Assembly: GCA_910585635.1 (NCBI GenBank)
Contig: CAJUFE010000002.1
Location: forward strand, 62,001-126,000
Direction: 5' to 3'
Origin: an uncultured Lachnospiraceae bacterium
GTDB lineage: Bacteria; Bacillota; Clostridia; Lachnospirales; Lachnospiraceae
Length of the DNA: 64,000 nucleotides
Part shown: positions 17,053-26,359 of the stretch, piece after piece
Layout: every line of letters begins with the position of its first letter
Position numbering within the stretch: position 1 is the first letter of the stretch
Translations under genes and position numbers: made by a program
Notes under the pieces: generated by a model
What the model was told of the DNA's origin: nothing
Seen by the model: the letters and a program-made list of their open reading frames with translations, nothing else
Databases searched by the model: none

Positions 17053-19610
17053 ATGGTATCCCTCCTGCTCCTGGCGGGTCCTGTGCCGCCGGCCGGCCCT
17101 TTGTCATGGGCCAGCCCTTTGATGCTGATGTCTTGATATCGTACCTGCGGGCTCGATGCTCCGCCCCGGACGGAGGCCACCGGGACCCGGGCCGGGGTCA
17201 CCTGATAGCTGCGTCCCCCGCCGTACCGGCTGGACTGACCGACCGATGTATTGCTGTAGCTGCTGGCCGGACTGACCGACCCACCGCCGCCGTACCGGCC
17301 GCTGGGCGCGCCCGAGGTACTGCCGTAGCTGCTGGCCGGAGCGCCTGACGCCCCTCTGCCGTAACTGCCGGCTGTATAGCCGCTGCCGCCCCGGGACACG
17401 GTCACGCCGCTGCCCAGCGCACTGCCGGGGAACTGGCGGGAGAGCACCTGCCCGCCCTGTCCCACCGTATAGGTAGAGCCGCCTGCGTTCCAGCGATAGC
17501 TCCCCGCCGGGCCGCCTCTGTAGGCGCCGACGGTCCCTGCCTGGCCCTGCCTGGCTGCCGCCGACGCGAACACATCCACCGACGCCGGCGCGTAGGTCTG
17601 GCTCCCGTCCGCGTTCCGCCCCGTCACGCCTGGCCTTACGGTCCCACCGTCAAGACGGCTCCCGTACCTGGCCAGACCGCTGTAGCCCGGTATGCCTGCC
17701 GCGCCTCTTCCCATCACACCGGGTCTTGCGGTCACGCCGCCATATCCCGGTGGGGCCATCCTTCCCTGGCCTTTAGGCCCGGCGCCGGCTCTGCCAGCAG
17801 GATAGCCCGCTCCGGCCATCTGTCTCCCGGCTCTTATAGCGGACTCACCAGATCCTGTACCGTCAAGCCGCCCGGGGAGGGTCATACTGCGGGATCTTCC
17901 AGGTCCGGCTATGCCGCCCGGACGCCCGGGACCAGCCATACCCACAGGACGCCCAGGCCCGGCCATACCCATGGGTCTCCCGGGTCCGGCCATGCCCATA
18001 GGACGCCCGGGGCCGAACATCCCGCCCGGTCTTCCCGGCCCGGCTATACCCACAGGACGCCCGGGGCCGAACATCCCGCCCGGTCTTCCCGGTCCGGCCA
18101 TGCCCATGGGCCGCCCGGCTCCGGACATCCCGCCCGGTCTTCCCGGCCCGGACATACCCCCGGGCCGCCTGGATACGGCGGCTCCCATACCGCCTGGCAG
18201 ACCGGTGAACCGTCCGTTCCCTTTCTTGCCCGGGCCGCCTTCCGCGCCGCCTGCGCCCAGACCCGCTCCCATGCCTGCGCCCATACCGCCTCCCCGACCC
18301 CGCAGGGCCGTTGACAGCCCCTGCTGGCCCTTGGCGATCAGCTTGCCGGCCGTATAGCTGTAGAGCAGTCCGCCCACGGTGGCCGCAGTAGCCGCCTCCG
18401 AGGCCCCGGCCTGGCTGCTTAAGAGGGAGGTGATCATGGGTCCGGACTTATAGACCGCCCAAGCCCCGCCCGCGATGAAAAAGAGCTTCATCATATAGTC
18501 CATCTCCGGGCTGGAGGTCTCGCCGAACTGGATCCGTCCCCCCATGATCAAAGGACAGACCAACAAGAACAGCCGCATCCCCACCACGGACCCAAAGCCA
18601 GTAAAGCATTTGGCTACGAACATCTCCCGCCACCGGGCGAACCGCTCCCCCTCGTCTAAGGGGATCATGCAGACAAAGTAGGGGGAAGCCAGGTAGAGCA
18701 GCAGCAGCTCAAAGATCCGCTGCACGAACACGATCAGGCACACCCCTATGGTAAAGAGCAGGAAGACCGCCGCGATGAACCCGATCAGATAATCGAACTT
18801 CTCCAGGTAGAAGACCTCATCCACATCGATCATCCGTCCGTAATCCTTGAGCCCGCTGCCGGTCAGCCGATAAAAGGGCGCTCGGACGCTGTCCGTGACC
18901 CCCACTGTCACATCGGCCGCCACGGTGGACAGGTTATAGCTCTCCTGCCTGGCCGCGTCCAGGGAAGCGATGGTGAACACGATCCGCCCCAGTGTGGTCT
19001 CCTCCTCCAAGTTGAAGATGCTGACCACGCCATTTAAGATGACCGCCGAGAGCTTCAGCAGGAAATAGACGAAAAAGGGGACCGTAAAGAACTGGACAAA
19101 GGTCTTCATCATGGCGGCCAGCACCTTGGACACCGGCCGTTTGTTCTCAAAGTCTAAGTCAAAGGCGGACTTGGCGGTGGCATAGATCGTCAGGATCAAC
19201 GCCAGCCCCAATGCCCCCAGGGTGATGGCCCAAAAGACAGTGCTGATCGTCTTCTGCTGCATCAGCACCTCCACGAGGGTGCCGGAGATCTCACTGCCGT
19301 CCGCCTCCTGGTAGGTCACCTCTGTCAGCCCGATGAACACGTCAAAGGCCTTTTCCAGATAGTCGATCAGTTTCAGGAGACCGCTAAAGAGCAGATACAG
19401 CTGCCGGCTGTACATCAGCTTCCAAAGATCGATAAAAAAGTTCAGCACATCCTGGAGGATGGGCAGCAGGATCGGAGCCAAAAGCTCCTCAAAGACCCAG
19501 GTCAGCACGGTGGTCAAAAGGTTCGACACAAAGCTGAACACCGGACCAAAGATGTTCTTTAGCACCCACTCAAATACCTTCTGGAACAACCCCAGATAAA
19601 CACATTCCAC
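17049..19610 (-). CDS. VirB6/TrbL-like multispanning membrane protein with long Gly/Pro/Arg/Met repeat tail
   Basis: 853 residues. The first 430 carry about seven membrane segments, including RIFELLLLYLASPYFVCMIP and the motif GGAWAVYKSGPMI shared with the neighbouring 460-residue paralogue. This matches the VirB6-like channel proteins of Gram-positive conjugation systems. The remaining half is low complexity: about ten 9-residue units of the type AGPGRPMGM, then Gly/Ser/Tyr-rich sequence. Such a tail is far longer than usual. Start at GTG 19610 is preferred because GGAGG lies seven bases upstream; the frame is open to 19664 without one. Confidence 0.88.
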   Translation of the reverse strand: MECVYLGLFQKVFEWVLKNIFGPVFSFVSNLLTTVLTWVFEELLAPILLPILQDVLNFFIDLWKLMYSRQLYLLFSGLLKLIDYLEKAFDVFIGLTEVTYQEADGSEISGTLVEVLMQQKTISTVFWAITLGALGLALILTIYATAKSAFDLDFENKRPVSKVLAAMMKTFVQFFTVPFFVYFLLKLSAVILNGVVSIFNLEEETTLGRIVFTIASLDAARQESYNLSTVAADVTVGVTDSVRAPFYRLTGSGLKDYGRMIDVDEVFYLEKFDYLIGFIAAVFLLFTIGVCLIVFVQRIFELLLLYLASPYFVCMIPLDEGERFARWREMFVAKCFTGFGSVVGMRLFLLVCPLIMGGRIQFGETSSPEMDYMMKLFFIAGGAWAVYKSGPMITSLLSSQAGASEAATAATVGGLLYSYTAGKLIAKGQQGLSTALRGRGGGMGAGMGAGLGAGGAEGGPGKKGNGRFTGLPGGMGAAVSRRPGGMSGPGRPGGMSGAGRPMGMAGPGRPGGMFGPGRPVGIAGPGRPGGMFGPGRPMGMAGPGRPMGMAGPGRPVGMAGPGRPGGIAGPGRSRSMTLPGRLDGTGSGESAIRAGRQMAGAGYPAGRAGAGPKGQGRMAPPGYGGVTARPGVMGRGAAGIPGYSGLARYGSRLDGGTVRPGVTGRNADGSQTYAPASVDVFASAAARQGQAGTVGAYRGGPAGSYRWNAGGSTYTVGQGGQVLSRQFPGSALGSGVTVSRGGSGYTAGSYGRGASGAPASSYGSTSGAPSGRYGGGGSVSPASSYSNTSVGQSSRYGGGRSYQVTPARVPVASVRGGASSPQVRYQDISIKGLAHDKGPAGGTGPARSRRDTI
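17890..18180 (-). repeat. 27-bp in-frame tandem repeats in VirB6-like tail
   Basis: About ten 27-base units encoding variants of AGPGRPMGM, SGPGRPGGM and FGPGRPVGI. The units differ mainly at codon third positions and in one or two residues, indicating repeated duplication under a protein-level constraint. Confidence 0.8.
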
Positions 19611-19744
19611 TCTGCCACCTCCTCGCAGGTAACCGTTTAAGATACCCTGAACGGTCACCCTCACAGGCCTTGCTCTCTAGAAGACCTGTCACCTGCTATC
19701 ACCGTCCCGGTCCTGCCCTGTACAGGGCGGCCCGGGACGCCTGT

Positions 19745-21127
19745 CTACTTTCCTGTGTACCGCTGTTTATCATCGCTCTTTGATGCCCCGGCCCCGCCGG
19801 TCTCTCCGGCCGCGGAGAGGAGCTTCCCCAAGGAGCCGCCTCCGCCGCCCATGGCCCCCAAAGCGGCGGATGTCCCGCCGGTGGAGGCGGCCATAGCCAT
19901 GCTGGCCGCGGTGGACGCGGTCCCCATGACGACGCCCTGGAACAGCGCGCCCGCCTGCTGGTCTGCCGTGGCTGCTTCCGGGTTCAGGATCTGCATGATC
20001 AGATGCTGGCTCTTATACACCGCCCAGGCGCCCCCGATGATCAGGAACATCTTCAGCACGCTGTTGATCATCACCGCCCCCGGCAGGTCCATGTCGTACA
20101 GGCACAGCCGGCCGCTGGCGATCGAAGGCACCAGGAGCAGATAATACCGCATGGAAAAGATCACCCCGAAACCAGAAAAGAATTTTGCCACAAAAAGCTC
20201 TCTCCACTTAGCGAAAAGGATCCCGTCGTCCAAAGGGATCGTAGAGACAAAAAAGGGGGACACCAGATACAAGAGCAGCAGCTCAAAGAGCCGGCGGATG
20301 AAGATCATCACCGCCCCCAGCAGGATGAAGAGCAGCAGCACCACGCTGACAAAGCCTTCTACATAATTAAAGTTCGCCGCGTAAAAATCCTTTTTCACCG
20401 TGCTGAGCTTCCGGTAGTCCTTGCTGCCCTCCAGGTAGGGCTGCCGCACATCGTCGGTCATGGACGGGGCCCTCCCGCTCTGGTCCGCGGATCCGTCCAG
20501 TTCCATCACATTCCTCTTCGTGGTGGTGGCCTTATCCGCGTCCATCCCGGCGGATAAGAACACGATGGTCCCGATGGTGGATCCCCCTCCCTGTGCGCCG
20601 TTAAAGGCACTGACCACCTGGTTCGTCACGATGGTGGTCAGCTGCAGCATGGTGATGCAGAGGAAGGGGATCAGCATAAAGGTGACGGCCGCCTTCATCC
20701 CGTCCGCCAGCACCTTGCTGATCGGGTTTTTATCCTCCAGGGCCATGTCCGTGATAGATCTGGCCGTCTTCACGATCGTAAAGATAAAGCAGATCGCCAC
20801 AGCCATCACCGTGATATGGGTAAAAGCCGTGGTCACCTTTTCCATCTGGAAGAAGGCATCCAGAAGATAGACCGTCCTGCCCTCCACCTTTACCGGGCTG
20901 ATCCCCGCGAACAGGTTAAAGATATTTTCCGCTATATCCACCAGTGAACATAGGGCCACAAAGATCCCCAGGAGCCATTCGCTGTAGATGGACCAGAAGA
21001 TCGTCAGGATGTACTTGGCATATATCTGGAGGAGCTCGAGCAGGATCGGCGCGAACACCTCGGAAAAGATCTTGGAGAACAGGTTGCTCAAGATCTGGAT
21101 AAAGGATGTCCCGCTGACCAGTTCCAT
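19745..21127 (-). CDS. VirB6/TrbL-like multispanning membrane protein (short paralogue)
   Basis: 460 residues. The same plan as the product of 17049-19610: an amphipathic N-terminus, about seven membrane segments, the shared motif RLFELLLLYLVSPFFVSTIP followed by a charged loop DDGILFAKWRELFVAKFF, and GGAWAVYKSQHLI, then a short Gly/Ala-rich tail instead of the long repeat. Two non-identical VirB6-like subunits in one locus suggest a hetero-oligomeric channel. GGAGG lies seven bases before the ATG. The gene follows the Ig-like gene after 15 bases. Confidence 0.87.
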   Translation of the reverse strand: MELVSGTSFIQILSNLFSKIFSEVFAPILLELLQIYAKYILTIFWSIYSEWLLGIFVALCSLVDIAENIFNLFAGISPVKVEGRTVYLLDAFFQMEKVTTAFTHITVMAVAICFIFTIVKTARSITDMALEDKNPISKVLADGMKAAVTFMLIPFLCITMLQLTTIVTNQVVSAFNGAQGGGSTIGTIVFLSAGMDADKATTTKRNVMELDGSADQSGRAPSMTDDVRQPYLEGSKDYRKLSTVKKDFYAANFNYVEGFVSVVLLLFILLGAVMIFIRRLFELLLLYLVSPFFVSTIPLDDGILFAKWRELFVAKFFSGFGVIFSMRYYLLLVPSIASGRLCLYDMDLPGAVMINSVLKMFLIIGGAWAVYKSQHLIMQILNPEAATADQQAGALFQGVVMGTASTAASMAMAASTGGTSAALGAMGGGGGSLGKLLSAAGETGGAGASKSDDKQRYTGK

Positions 21128-21142
21128 ATGCTCACCTCCCTG

Positions 21143-22957
21143 CTATCGGATCTTCACCGTTCTTTTTGTATGGATCACAAATACCGCCCCGGCTGTAAAT
21201 AGAAGGATCACCAGGACCACCGCGAACACACCATACCGGTCCACCCGGTAGCGCACCACGAACTGGGAGCTGGCCACATTGCCCGCCTCGTCGGTGACCG
21301 TCAGCCGGTACTGGCCCGGCCGGTCGATCCGCTCCACAGAGCCCCCCTCTACAGGCTCCCCGCCCCGTTCCAGGCGGACCTCCCGGATATCCTCCGACTG
21401 ATATTGGACAGAAGCGCTGCCGCCCCCGATCTTTACCTCGAACACCGGCGGCTGGGTATCCTTCGTAAGGCTCACATCCAGAAGATCCCCTCCGCCCGCC
21501 TCAGCCTCCAGGGCAAAGCGGTAGACCCCGTCCGCCTCCATGAGCACATACCGCTCTGAGTCAAGCTCCATCGGCTCCCCGTCCAGGGCCGCCGCCGCGA
21601 TCCGCATCCTGGCAGGTGCTCCGTAAAAGCAGGTCCGGTCCACATAGGACGCGATCGTAAAGGACCAGGGCTTCCCGTCCAGCTCTAACCGGTAATGGCC
21701 GGGCTCGGTCACCGTATCGCCGGACTGATACGCCACCGGCTGATCGTCCCGGTAGAGGATGGCTTCCTCCGCCTCCGAAAAACGCAGCTCCACGGCCCCC
21801 GGGCCCATATAGCCCTCCGGCACATTAGCGGATAAGGTCTGCCCGTCCGCGAAGGTGACCGTGTAGGACTTTGCCCCCTGGTCGTAGACCTGCTCCCGTC
21901 TCTGGTAGCCGGTGCCAAAGCGCCCTGCTCCCAGACCATCCCCGGCTTTGGCCATCCCACCGGGACCCGTCGGATCTGCTGCCCCCGGCTCTCCCTGTGC
22001 CTCCTGGCCGGGCAGGGCGCCCTCGCCTCCCTGGAGGGCGGAGCCATCTCCTAAGGTCTCTCCGTCCTGGCCGCCTGCCGTCTGCCCGTCACCTGCCTGA
22101 CCGTCACTGCCCAAGCCGCCGGCCTGGCCGCCCGCTGTCTGGCTCCCGCTCTTAAAAAGCCCCGACCCATCACCGCCGGTCTGCCGGCCTGACATCTGGC
22201 CGCCGCTCTCCTCCAGGGGGGTCCCGTCATAGCTGTAGGACTTCCATTCCAGCCCTCCGCCAGCCGTCCCGCTGCTCAAGGTCCCGCCTCCGGCCATGCT
22301 CCCGGCTCCCTCCGCCCCTTCCGGCGGCTTCGCCTGGATCCGGAAGCGGAACACGGCCCGGTATTCCTTCTGCTCATAAAATGGGACTGTCTCATCCTCG
22401 ATGCCGGTGAGCCTGACCACATAGGTGCCATAAGCGCCTACAGGCTGGCCGGACTGATAGGCATAAGGGAGACCGTCCATCTCCATGGTATAGCTGATGT
22501 TCTGGGGGATATCCAGGGTGACCGCCTCATGGGTGATGCCGCCATTGCCCACGCTGGCATAAAAAAAGAAAAGGTCGGCCATGGATTCCTCATACACCTT
22601 ATACTCCTCATGGTACCGCTCCTGCAGCGTGACCTGCTCCACATAGGGGCCGGTGAGGACCGTACTGTCCGTCTCCGCCGTGGCCGCCCCCGGCCCGCCG
22701 CTGCTCTCCCGGCCGCTCCCCATCTGCTCCTGCTCCAGCCTGGCCAGACGGCTGCGCTCGTCCTCCTCTTCCTCCCAGTCCTCCTGGTCATCATATACGA
22801 AGACGGCTCCCTGGCTGGTGATGCCGCCCCGGGCCAGGCTGACAACCAGGGCCGCGGCCAGACCTAAGGCCAGGGCCATCCGGCGGCATGACCCCATCGT
22901 AAAAGCACCTGGATGCAGCCCGGTGGACCTTCTCCTATATCTCGTGCCCTGTCTCAT
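21143..22957 (-). CDS. Secreted single-pass surface protein with Ig-like domains (large paralogue)
   Basis: 604 residues. An N-terminal signal-type helix (MALALGLAAALVVSLA) is followed by an acidic stretch (DDQEDWEEEEDERS), a first beta domain, a Gly/Gln-rich linker with repeated AGDGQTAGGQ-like units (about residues 225-335), further Ig-like modules with TKDTQPPVFEV and VTDEAGNVASS, and a C-terminal membrane helix (FAVVLVILLFTAGAVFVI) with a basic end. ATG overlaps the VirD4-like stop by four bases; an internal ATG (MGSCRRM) is an alternative start. Probably a surface-exposed partner of the secretion-like channel; this is inferred from position and from the paralogue at 11812-13131. Confidence 0.78.
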   Translation of the reverse strand: MRQGTRYRRRSTGLHPGAFTMGSCRRMALALGLAAALVVSLARGGITSQGAVFVYDDQEDWEEEEDERSRLARLEQEQMGSGRESSGGPGAATAETDSTVLTGPYVEQVTLQERYHEEYKVYEESMADLFFFYASVGNGGITHEAVTLDIPQNISYTMEMDGLPYAYQSGQPVGAYGTYVVRLTGIEDETVPFYEQKEYRAVFRFRIQAKPPEGAEGAGSMAGGGTLSSGTAGGGLEWKSYSYDGTPLEESGGQMSGRQTGGDGSGLFKSGSQTAGGQAGGLGSDGQAGDGQTAGGQDGETLGDGSALQGGEGALPGQEAQGEPGAADPTGPGGMAKAGDGLGAGRFGTGYQRREQVYDQGAKSYTVTFADGQTLSANVPEGYMGPGAVELRFSEAEEAILYRDDQPVAYQSGDTVTEPGHYRLELDGKPWSFTIASYVDRTCFYGAPARMRIAAAALDGEPMELDSERYVLMEADGVYRFALEAEAGGGDLLDVSLTKDTQPPVFEVKIGGGSASVQYQSEDIREVRLERGGEPVEGGSVERIDRPGQYRLTVTDEAGNVASSQFVVRYRVDRYGVFAVVLVILLFTAGAVFVIHTKRTVKIR

Positions 22958-24990
22958 GCTCCTTCCTCCTGTACCTCGCCATCATCCTCCTGCGCTCCGC
23001 CATCGTCCTCCTCTTCCTCCATGGAAGCGATGATGTAATTCCGCTCCTCCAGATCATAGTAGATCTCATCGCCAAAGAAGGCGTTCATCCGCACCTCGGA
23101 CAGATCCATGGTCCCCATCTGGTACAGCGGACATTTATAGCTGGGCGTGAACTTGGTCTTTAGCGGGTGGTTCCCGAAGGTAACGATGATCGCGTTGCCT
23201 GTATCGGTCTTATTGTTCAGCTTCTGCAGCTCCGAGGGATAGATCAGCGGCCTGGTCTGGAGCTGGCTGGAGACATTGATGTTCCCCTGCTTATCGCCCA
23301 ATGAGGAGGAGATGCTGGAGGTGGAGACGGTCATATTGCCGCACAGCTTGGAAAATTCCTCGCAGGTGTCGATGTCATTAGAACCGATGAACATCTTCAT
23401 GCCGCAGTTGCTCTTGATGATATCCGATATCTTATCCCCATAGACATTGTCCAGCTGGGCATAGGACTGGACCACCATGTTGAACCAGATCTTCCGGGAA
23501 CGTCCCACGGTGATCATCTTGTCAAATTTATCGATCTTCGGCATATTCCCAAATTCATCCAGGATAAAATAGATGTTCCTGGGAAGGCTCAAGTCCTCCC
23601 GAGAGGAAGCCACCTTGATCAGCGCTTTGTAGATACAGAGGATAAAGACCGCCGCCAGTCCGTGGCGGGTATCCTTCTCGTCCGGGATCTTTAAAAAGAG
23701 GGCGGTAGGCTCCATGGCGAACTGGATCGGGTCGATATCCGTGGCCGAGGTCAGGGAGCAGAGGCCCTCGTCATTGAACATGGCCAGCTTATCAAATGCG
23801 ATGGACATATAGCTGGCCCTGGTGGTCTCTGCCGCCGACAGCACCTGTTTGGATAAGCCCACAGCCTTGGACACCGGCGAACGCCCTTTAAAGAACTCCC
23901 GCAGGGCCTCATAGTCATTGTCCGAATTGCCGATCGCCTTATTGATGTTGTAAAAGCAGAAGCGCTCTCTGGTCATCTCCAGCTCCGGATACTCGCTGTC
24001 CTCCAGCATGGCTAAGCACACCGCCATGATCAGAGACCTGGCGCCCTTCTCCCACACCGGATCGCTGTCGGATTCGATCGGGCAGATCACGCTGATCAGG
24101 TCGTTCAAGTCCTCATACACCTCGTCGAAGATCTTCTGGCGGGAGATCTTGATCAGGGATAAAAGCTCCCGGCGCACCGCGTAGGCCTTGCCGTCATACT
24201 CATACCACTCCTCCCCGTAGCTTGCGGGCGGGTTGACCAGCTCAAGGCCGCTGTCCGGCGCGCTGTCGCTGCGCATGTAGATCTCGTTCCCTATAGACAG
24301 GTAGGTCTGATACCGGTCGTACAGATCCGACAGGGGGTTCCAGCGGAAGGAGCTGTAGGGGTCACGCAGGTCCAGGACCATGACCTTATACCCCCGCTCT
24401 TTTAAAAGACCGCTGTGGAGCTGGAACAGCTCCCCCTTGGGGTCGGTGCAGATCATGGAGGATCCTGCCCCGGACCGTGCCAGGATCTGGATCATGGGGT
24501 TGATGAAGGTGGTGGTCTTGCCGCTTCCTGTAGCGCCGATCACCAGACCGTGCATGGGGGAAGCCAGGTTCACATCCAGCTCCTTCCGCTTCTTATTAAA
24601 ACAGGCGTACACCGGGATCCCGTCCTTATCCGACTCCGACAGCTTGGTGAACTTGTGGGCCGCGAAGTTGGCGTCCCGCTCCTTTTCTGTCATGAAGCGG
24701 GAATTTTCCAGGTTGCTCTCAAAATTCTCGGCCTTGGACCGCATCAGCTTTTTGGAACGGGCGGCAGAAGGCCGTGAAAAGAGCAGGAACACCAGGACCA
24801 AAAGAAGGGTGACCGCCCCGCCGTAAAGATATGTATCCAACCGGAGCAAGAGAGCGGGGTCCACTACCGCTCCCGTATAAAGTCCCAGCAGAGACGGGAC
24901 CAGCCGGTAGATCAGTATGCTGATCCCGAACCCCAGTAGGACTGTGCTCAATAAAAACCCGACGGCTCCTGCCGCGATCTTCTTGATCAT
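22954..24990 (-). CDS. VirD4/TraG-like coupling ATPase
   Basis: 678 residues. Two N-terminal membrane helices (FLLSTVLLGFGISILIY and VTLLLVLVFLLFS) anchor a TraG/VirD4 ATPase: Walker A VIGATGSGKTTTF near residue 148, then CTDPKGELF, and Walker B YFILDEFGNMPKID near 470, followed by the family motif IWFNMVVQSYAQL. Coupling proteins recruit DNA-protein or protein substrates to a type IV channel. No relaxase accompanies it here. Start at 24990 has GGAG upstream; its 3' end overlaps the next gene by four bases. The acidic C-terminus (EEEDDGGAQEDDGEVQE) may bind substrate. Confidence 0.94.
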   Translation of the reverse strand: MIKKIAAGAVGFLLSTVLLGFGISILIYRLVPSLLGLYTGAVVDPALLLRLDTYLYGGAVTLLLVLVFLLFSRPSAARSKKLMRSKAENFESNLENSRFMTEKERDANFAAHKFTKLSESDKDGIPVYACFNKKRKELDVNLASPMHGLVIGATGSGKTTTFINPMIQILARSGAGSSMICTDPKGELFQLHSGLLKERGYKVMVLDLRDPYSSFRWNPLSDLYDRYQTYLSIGNEIYMRSDSAPDSGLELVNPPASYGEEWYEYDGKAYAVRRELLSLIKISRQKIFDEVYEDLNDLISVICPIESDSDPVWEKGARSLIMAVCLAMLEDSEYPELEMTRERFCFYNINKAIGNSDNDYEALREFFKGRSPVSKAVGLSKQVLSAAETTRASYMSIAFDKLAMFNDEGLCSLTSATDIDPIQFAMEPTALFLKIPDEKDTRHGLAAVFILCIYKALIKVASSREDLSLPRNIYFILDEFGNMPKIDKFDKMITVGRSRKIWFNMVVQSYAQLDNVYGDKISDIIKSNCGMKMFIGSNDIDTCEEFSKLCGNMTVSTSSISSSLGDKQGNINVSSQLQTRPLIYPSELQKLNNKTDTGNAIIVTFGNHPLKTKFTPSYKCPLYQMGTMDLSEVRMNAFFGDEIYYDLEERNYIIASMEEEEDDGGAQEDDGEVQEEGA

Positions 24991-25081
24991 GCTAACTCCT
25001 CTCTATGTATGGTGCCACTGTCCACAGCCATGCCTTTCACAGCTGCCGGATGCGCAAAAAGATGGTCCCATCGCCCATCGA

Positions 25082-25894
25082 TCATTTTTCTGGCTGACGA
25101 TAACCGCGATATGCCCACCATGCCAGCAGCCCGGCTCCCACGCCCCAGAGGGCGACGCAGACAGGACTCCCAAATAAAAGGGCCTTGCGCGCCCCATCTC
25201 CATTGATCCATCCGATCGGCACCAGGCTCATGTTAAAGCCCATATGGAGGGCGATGGCATAGACCGTATTGTCCTCCTTGATCGAGACCCAGCCCAGCAG
25301 GATCCCCAAAAGGCCGGCGTAGAGCATCCACAGGATGGACACATGACAGAGGGCAAAGACCGCCGCTGTGAGCAGCACTGCCAGTCTGCCGGGAAACCCC
25401 TCCAATAGCCGTCCCAGCATATAGCCCCGAAAGACGATCTCCTCCGCCACCGGCGCCAGGCAGACCGCCGAAGCGATCGCTAACAGCCGATCCGTACCGG
25501 CAAATACCCCGCCAGCGGAGCTGCGGTAAGCCAAGATCCAGCTCTTTGGAAAGGGCAGGAGGGTCAGGGACGCGGAAAACAGCACCGCCAGGCCAAAGCC
25601 CAGGCAAAAGAGCAGCCCCAGCCTCTTCCACACCAGATCCCGGAAACTCAGCACCGCGTCCTGCCAGATCGAGCTCCCTCTTTTTTTGCTCCTTTTGTGG
25701 AGCAGGAGAAGGGTCAGGACGATCCCCAGGGCATTGTAGAAATGGCTGCTCCTAAGGAGCATATCCTGGGCATCCCGGTCCCTGTACAGGACCATCCCCA
25801 CGCACATCAGGACGGCCGGGAGGCACAGATACAAAAGGAGGGGCCGCAGGGACCGCCAGATGATCCCAGCTCCCCTCCACAGCCTCTGCTGCAT
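25082..25894 (-). CDS. CPBP-family intramembrane metalloprotease
   Basis: About 270 residues, with around eight membrane helices and the two signature motifs EEIVFRGYMLGR and FALCHVSILW, plus a later histidine in ALHMGFNMS, so the Glu/His catalytic set is complete. CPBP (Abi/Rce1-type) enzymes cleave within or near membranes; some mature peptides or process surface proteins. Start is uncertain: ATG 25894 has GGGAG five bases upstream, ATG 25927 and the longest frame from 25996 are alternatives. Lying between STAS and VirD4-like genes, it may process a pilin or surface subunit of this array (inference). Confidence 0.85.
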   Translation of the reverse strand: MQQRLWRGAGIIWRSLRPLLLYLCLPAVLMCVGMVLYRDRDAQDMLLRSSHFYNALGIVLTLLLLHKRSKKRGSSIWQDAVLSFRDLVWKRLGLLFCLGFGLAVLFSASLTLLPFPKSWILAYRSSAGGVFAGTDRLLAIASAVCLAPVAEEIVFRGYMLGRLLEGFPGRLAVLLTAAVFALCHVSILWMLYAGLLGILLGWVSIKEDNTVYAIALHMGFNMSLVPIGWINGDGARKALLFGSPVCVALWGVGAGLLAWWAYRGYRQPEK

Positions 25895-26029
25895 CGTCTC
25901 TCCCGTCTGTCCTCTCTCTCCTGTCATCCTGTCTATCCTTCCTGTCCTGTCTTCCCAGGCTGATACGGCTGTGCCTGGCATGTACTGCGCCGGCATAGCC
26001 TCACGCCCGCCCCGCCGCTCCTCTGCCCC

Positions 26030-26308
26030 TCAATCCTCGCTGATGGTGAGCACGCCTGCAAAGCCGGTCACCTCGAAGATCTCCAGGATACAGGGCTTCA
26101 CATGGGTCAGCACCATGGAGCCTCCCGTCTTGTTCAGTTTCTTCTGGGCCGACACAAAGGCTCTTAAGCCCACAGAGGAGATATAGGTGGTCTCCTCCAT
26201 ATCCACGGTCAGCTCGGTCTCCCCCGCCGCCAAAAGCTCCTTTAACCGCGCGTCCAGCTTCGGGGCGCTGGCCGCATCGATCTTTTTTGCTGTTTTGATC
26301 TCCGTCAT
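26030..26308 (-). CDS. STAS-domain anti-anti-sigma factor (SpoIIAA/RsbV-like)
   Basis: 92 residues, the full length of a stand-alone STAS protein. The phosphorylatable serine lies in TYISSVGLRAF, the usual motif, preceded by ELTVDMEET. In the partner-switching scheme an RsbW-type kinase phosphorylates this Ser and a PP2C phosphatase removes the phosphate. Both enzyme types are encoded in the same array (27003-27446 and 6347-7546), so this is probably the switch element. No sigma factor gene is visible nearby, so the final target may not be a sigma factor. Confidence 0.93.
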   Translation of the reverse strand: MTEIKTAKKIDAASAPKLDARLKELLAAGETELTVDMEETTYISSVGLRAFVSAQKKLNKTGGSMVLTHVKPCILEIFEVTGFAGVLTISED

Positions 26309-26359
26309 CTTTCTTGCTCCCTCTCTATACGTTTTACCGGACGATCTTCTGCCCGCTAT

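Noticed and set aside
22954..24990. VirD4-like gene as proof of an integrative conjugative element
   Set aside because: No relaxase, integrase or attachment site in the window; the array composition fits a resident secretion-like system at least as well.
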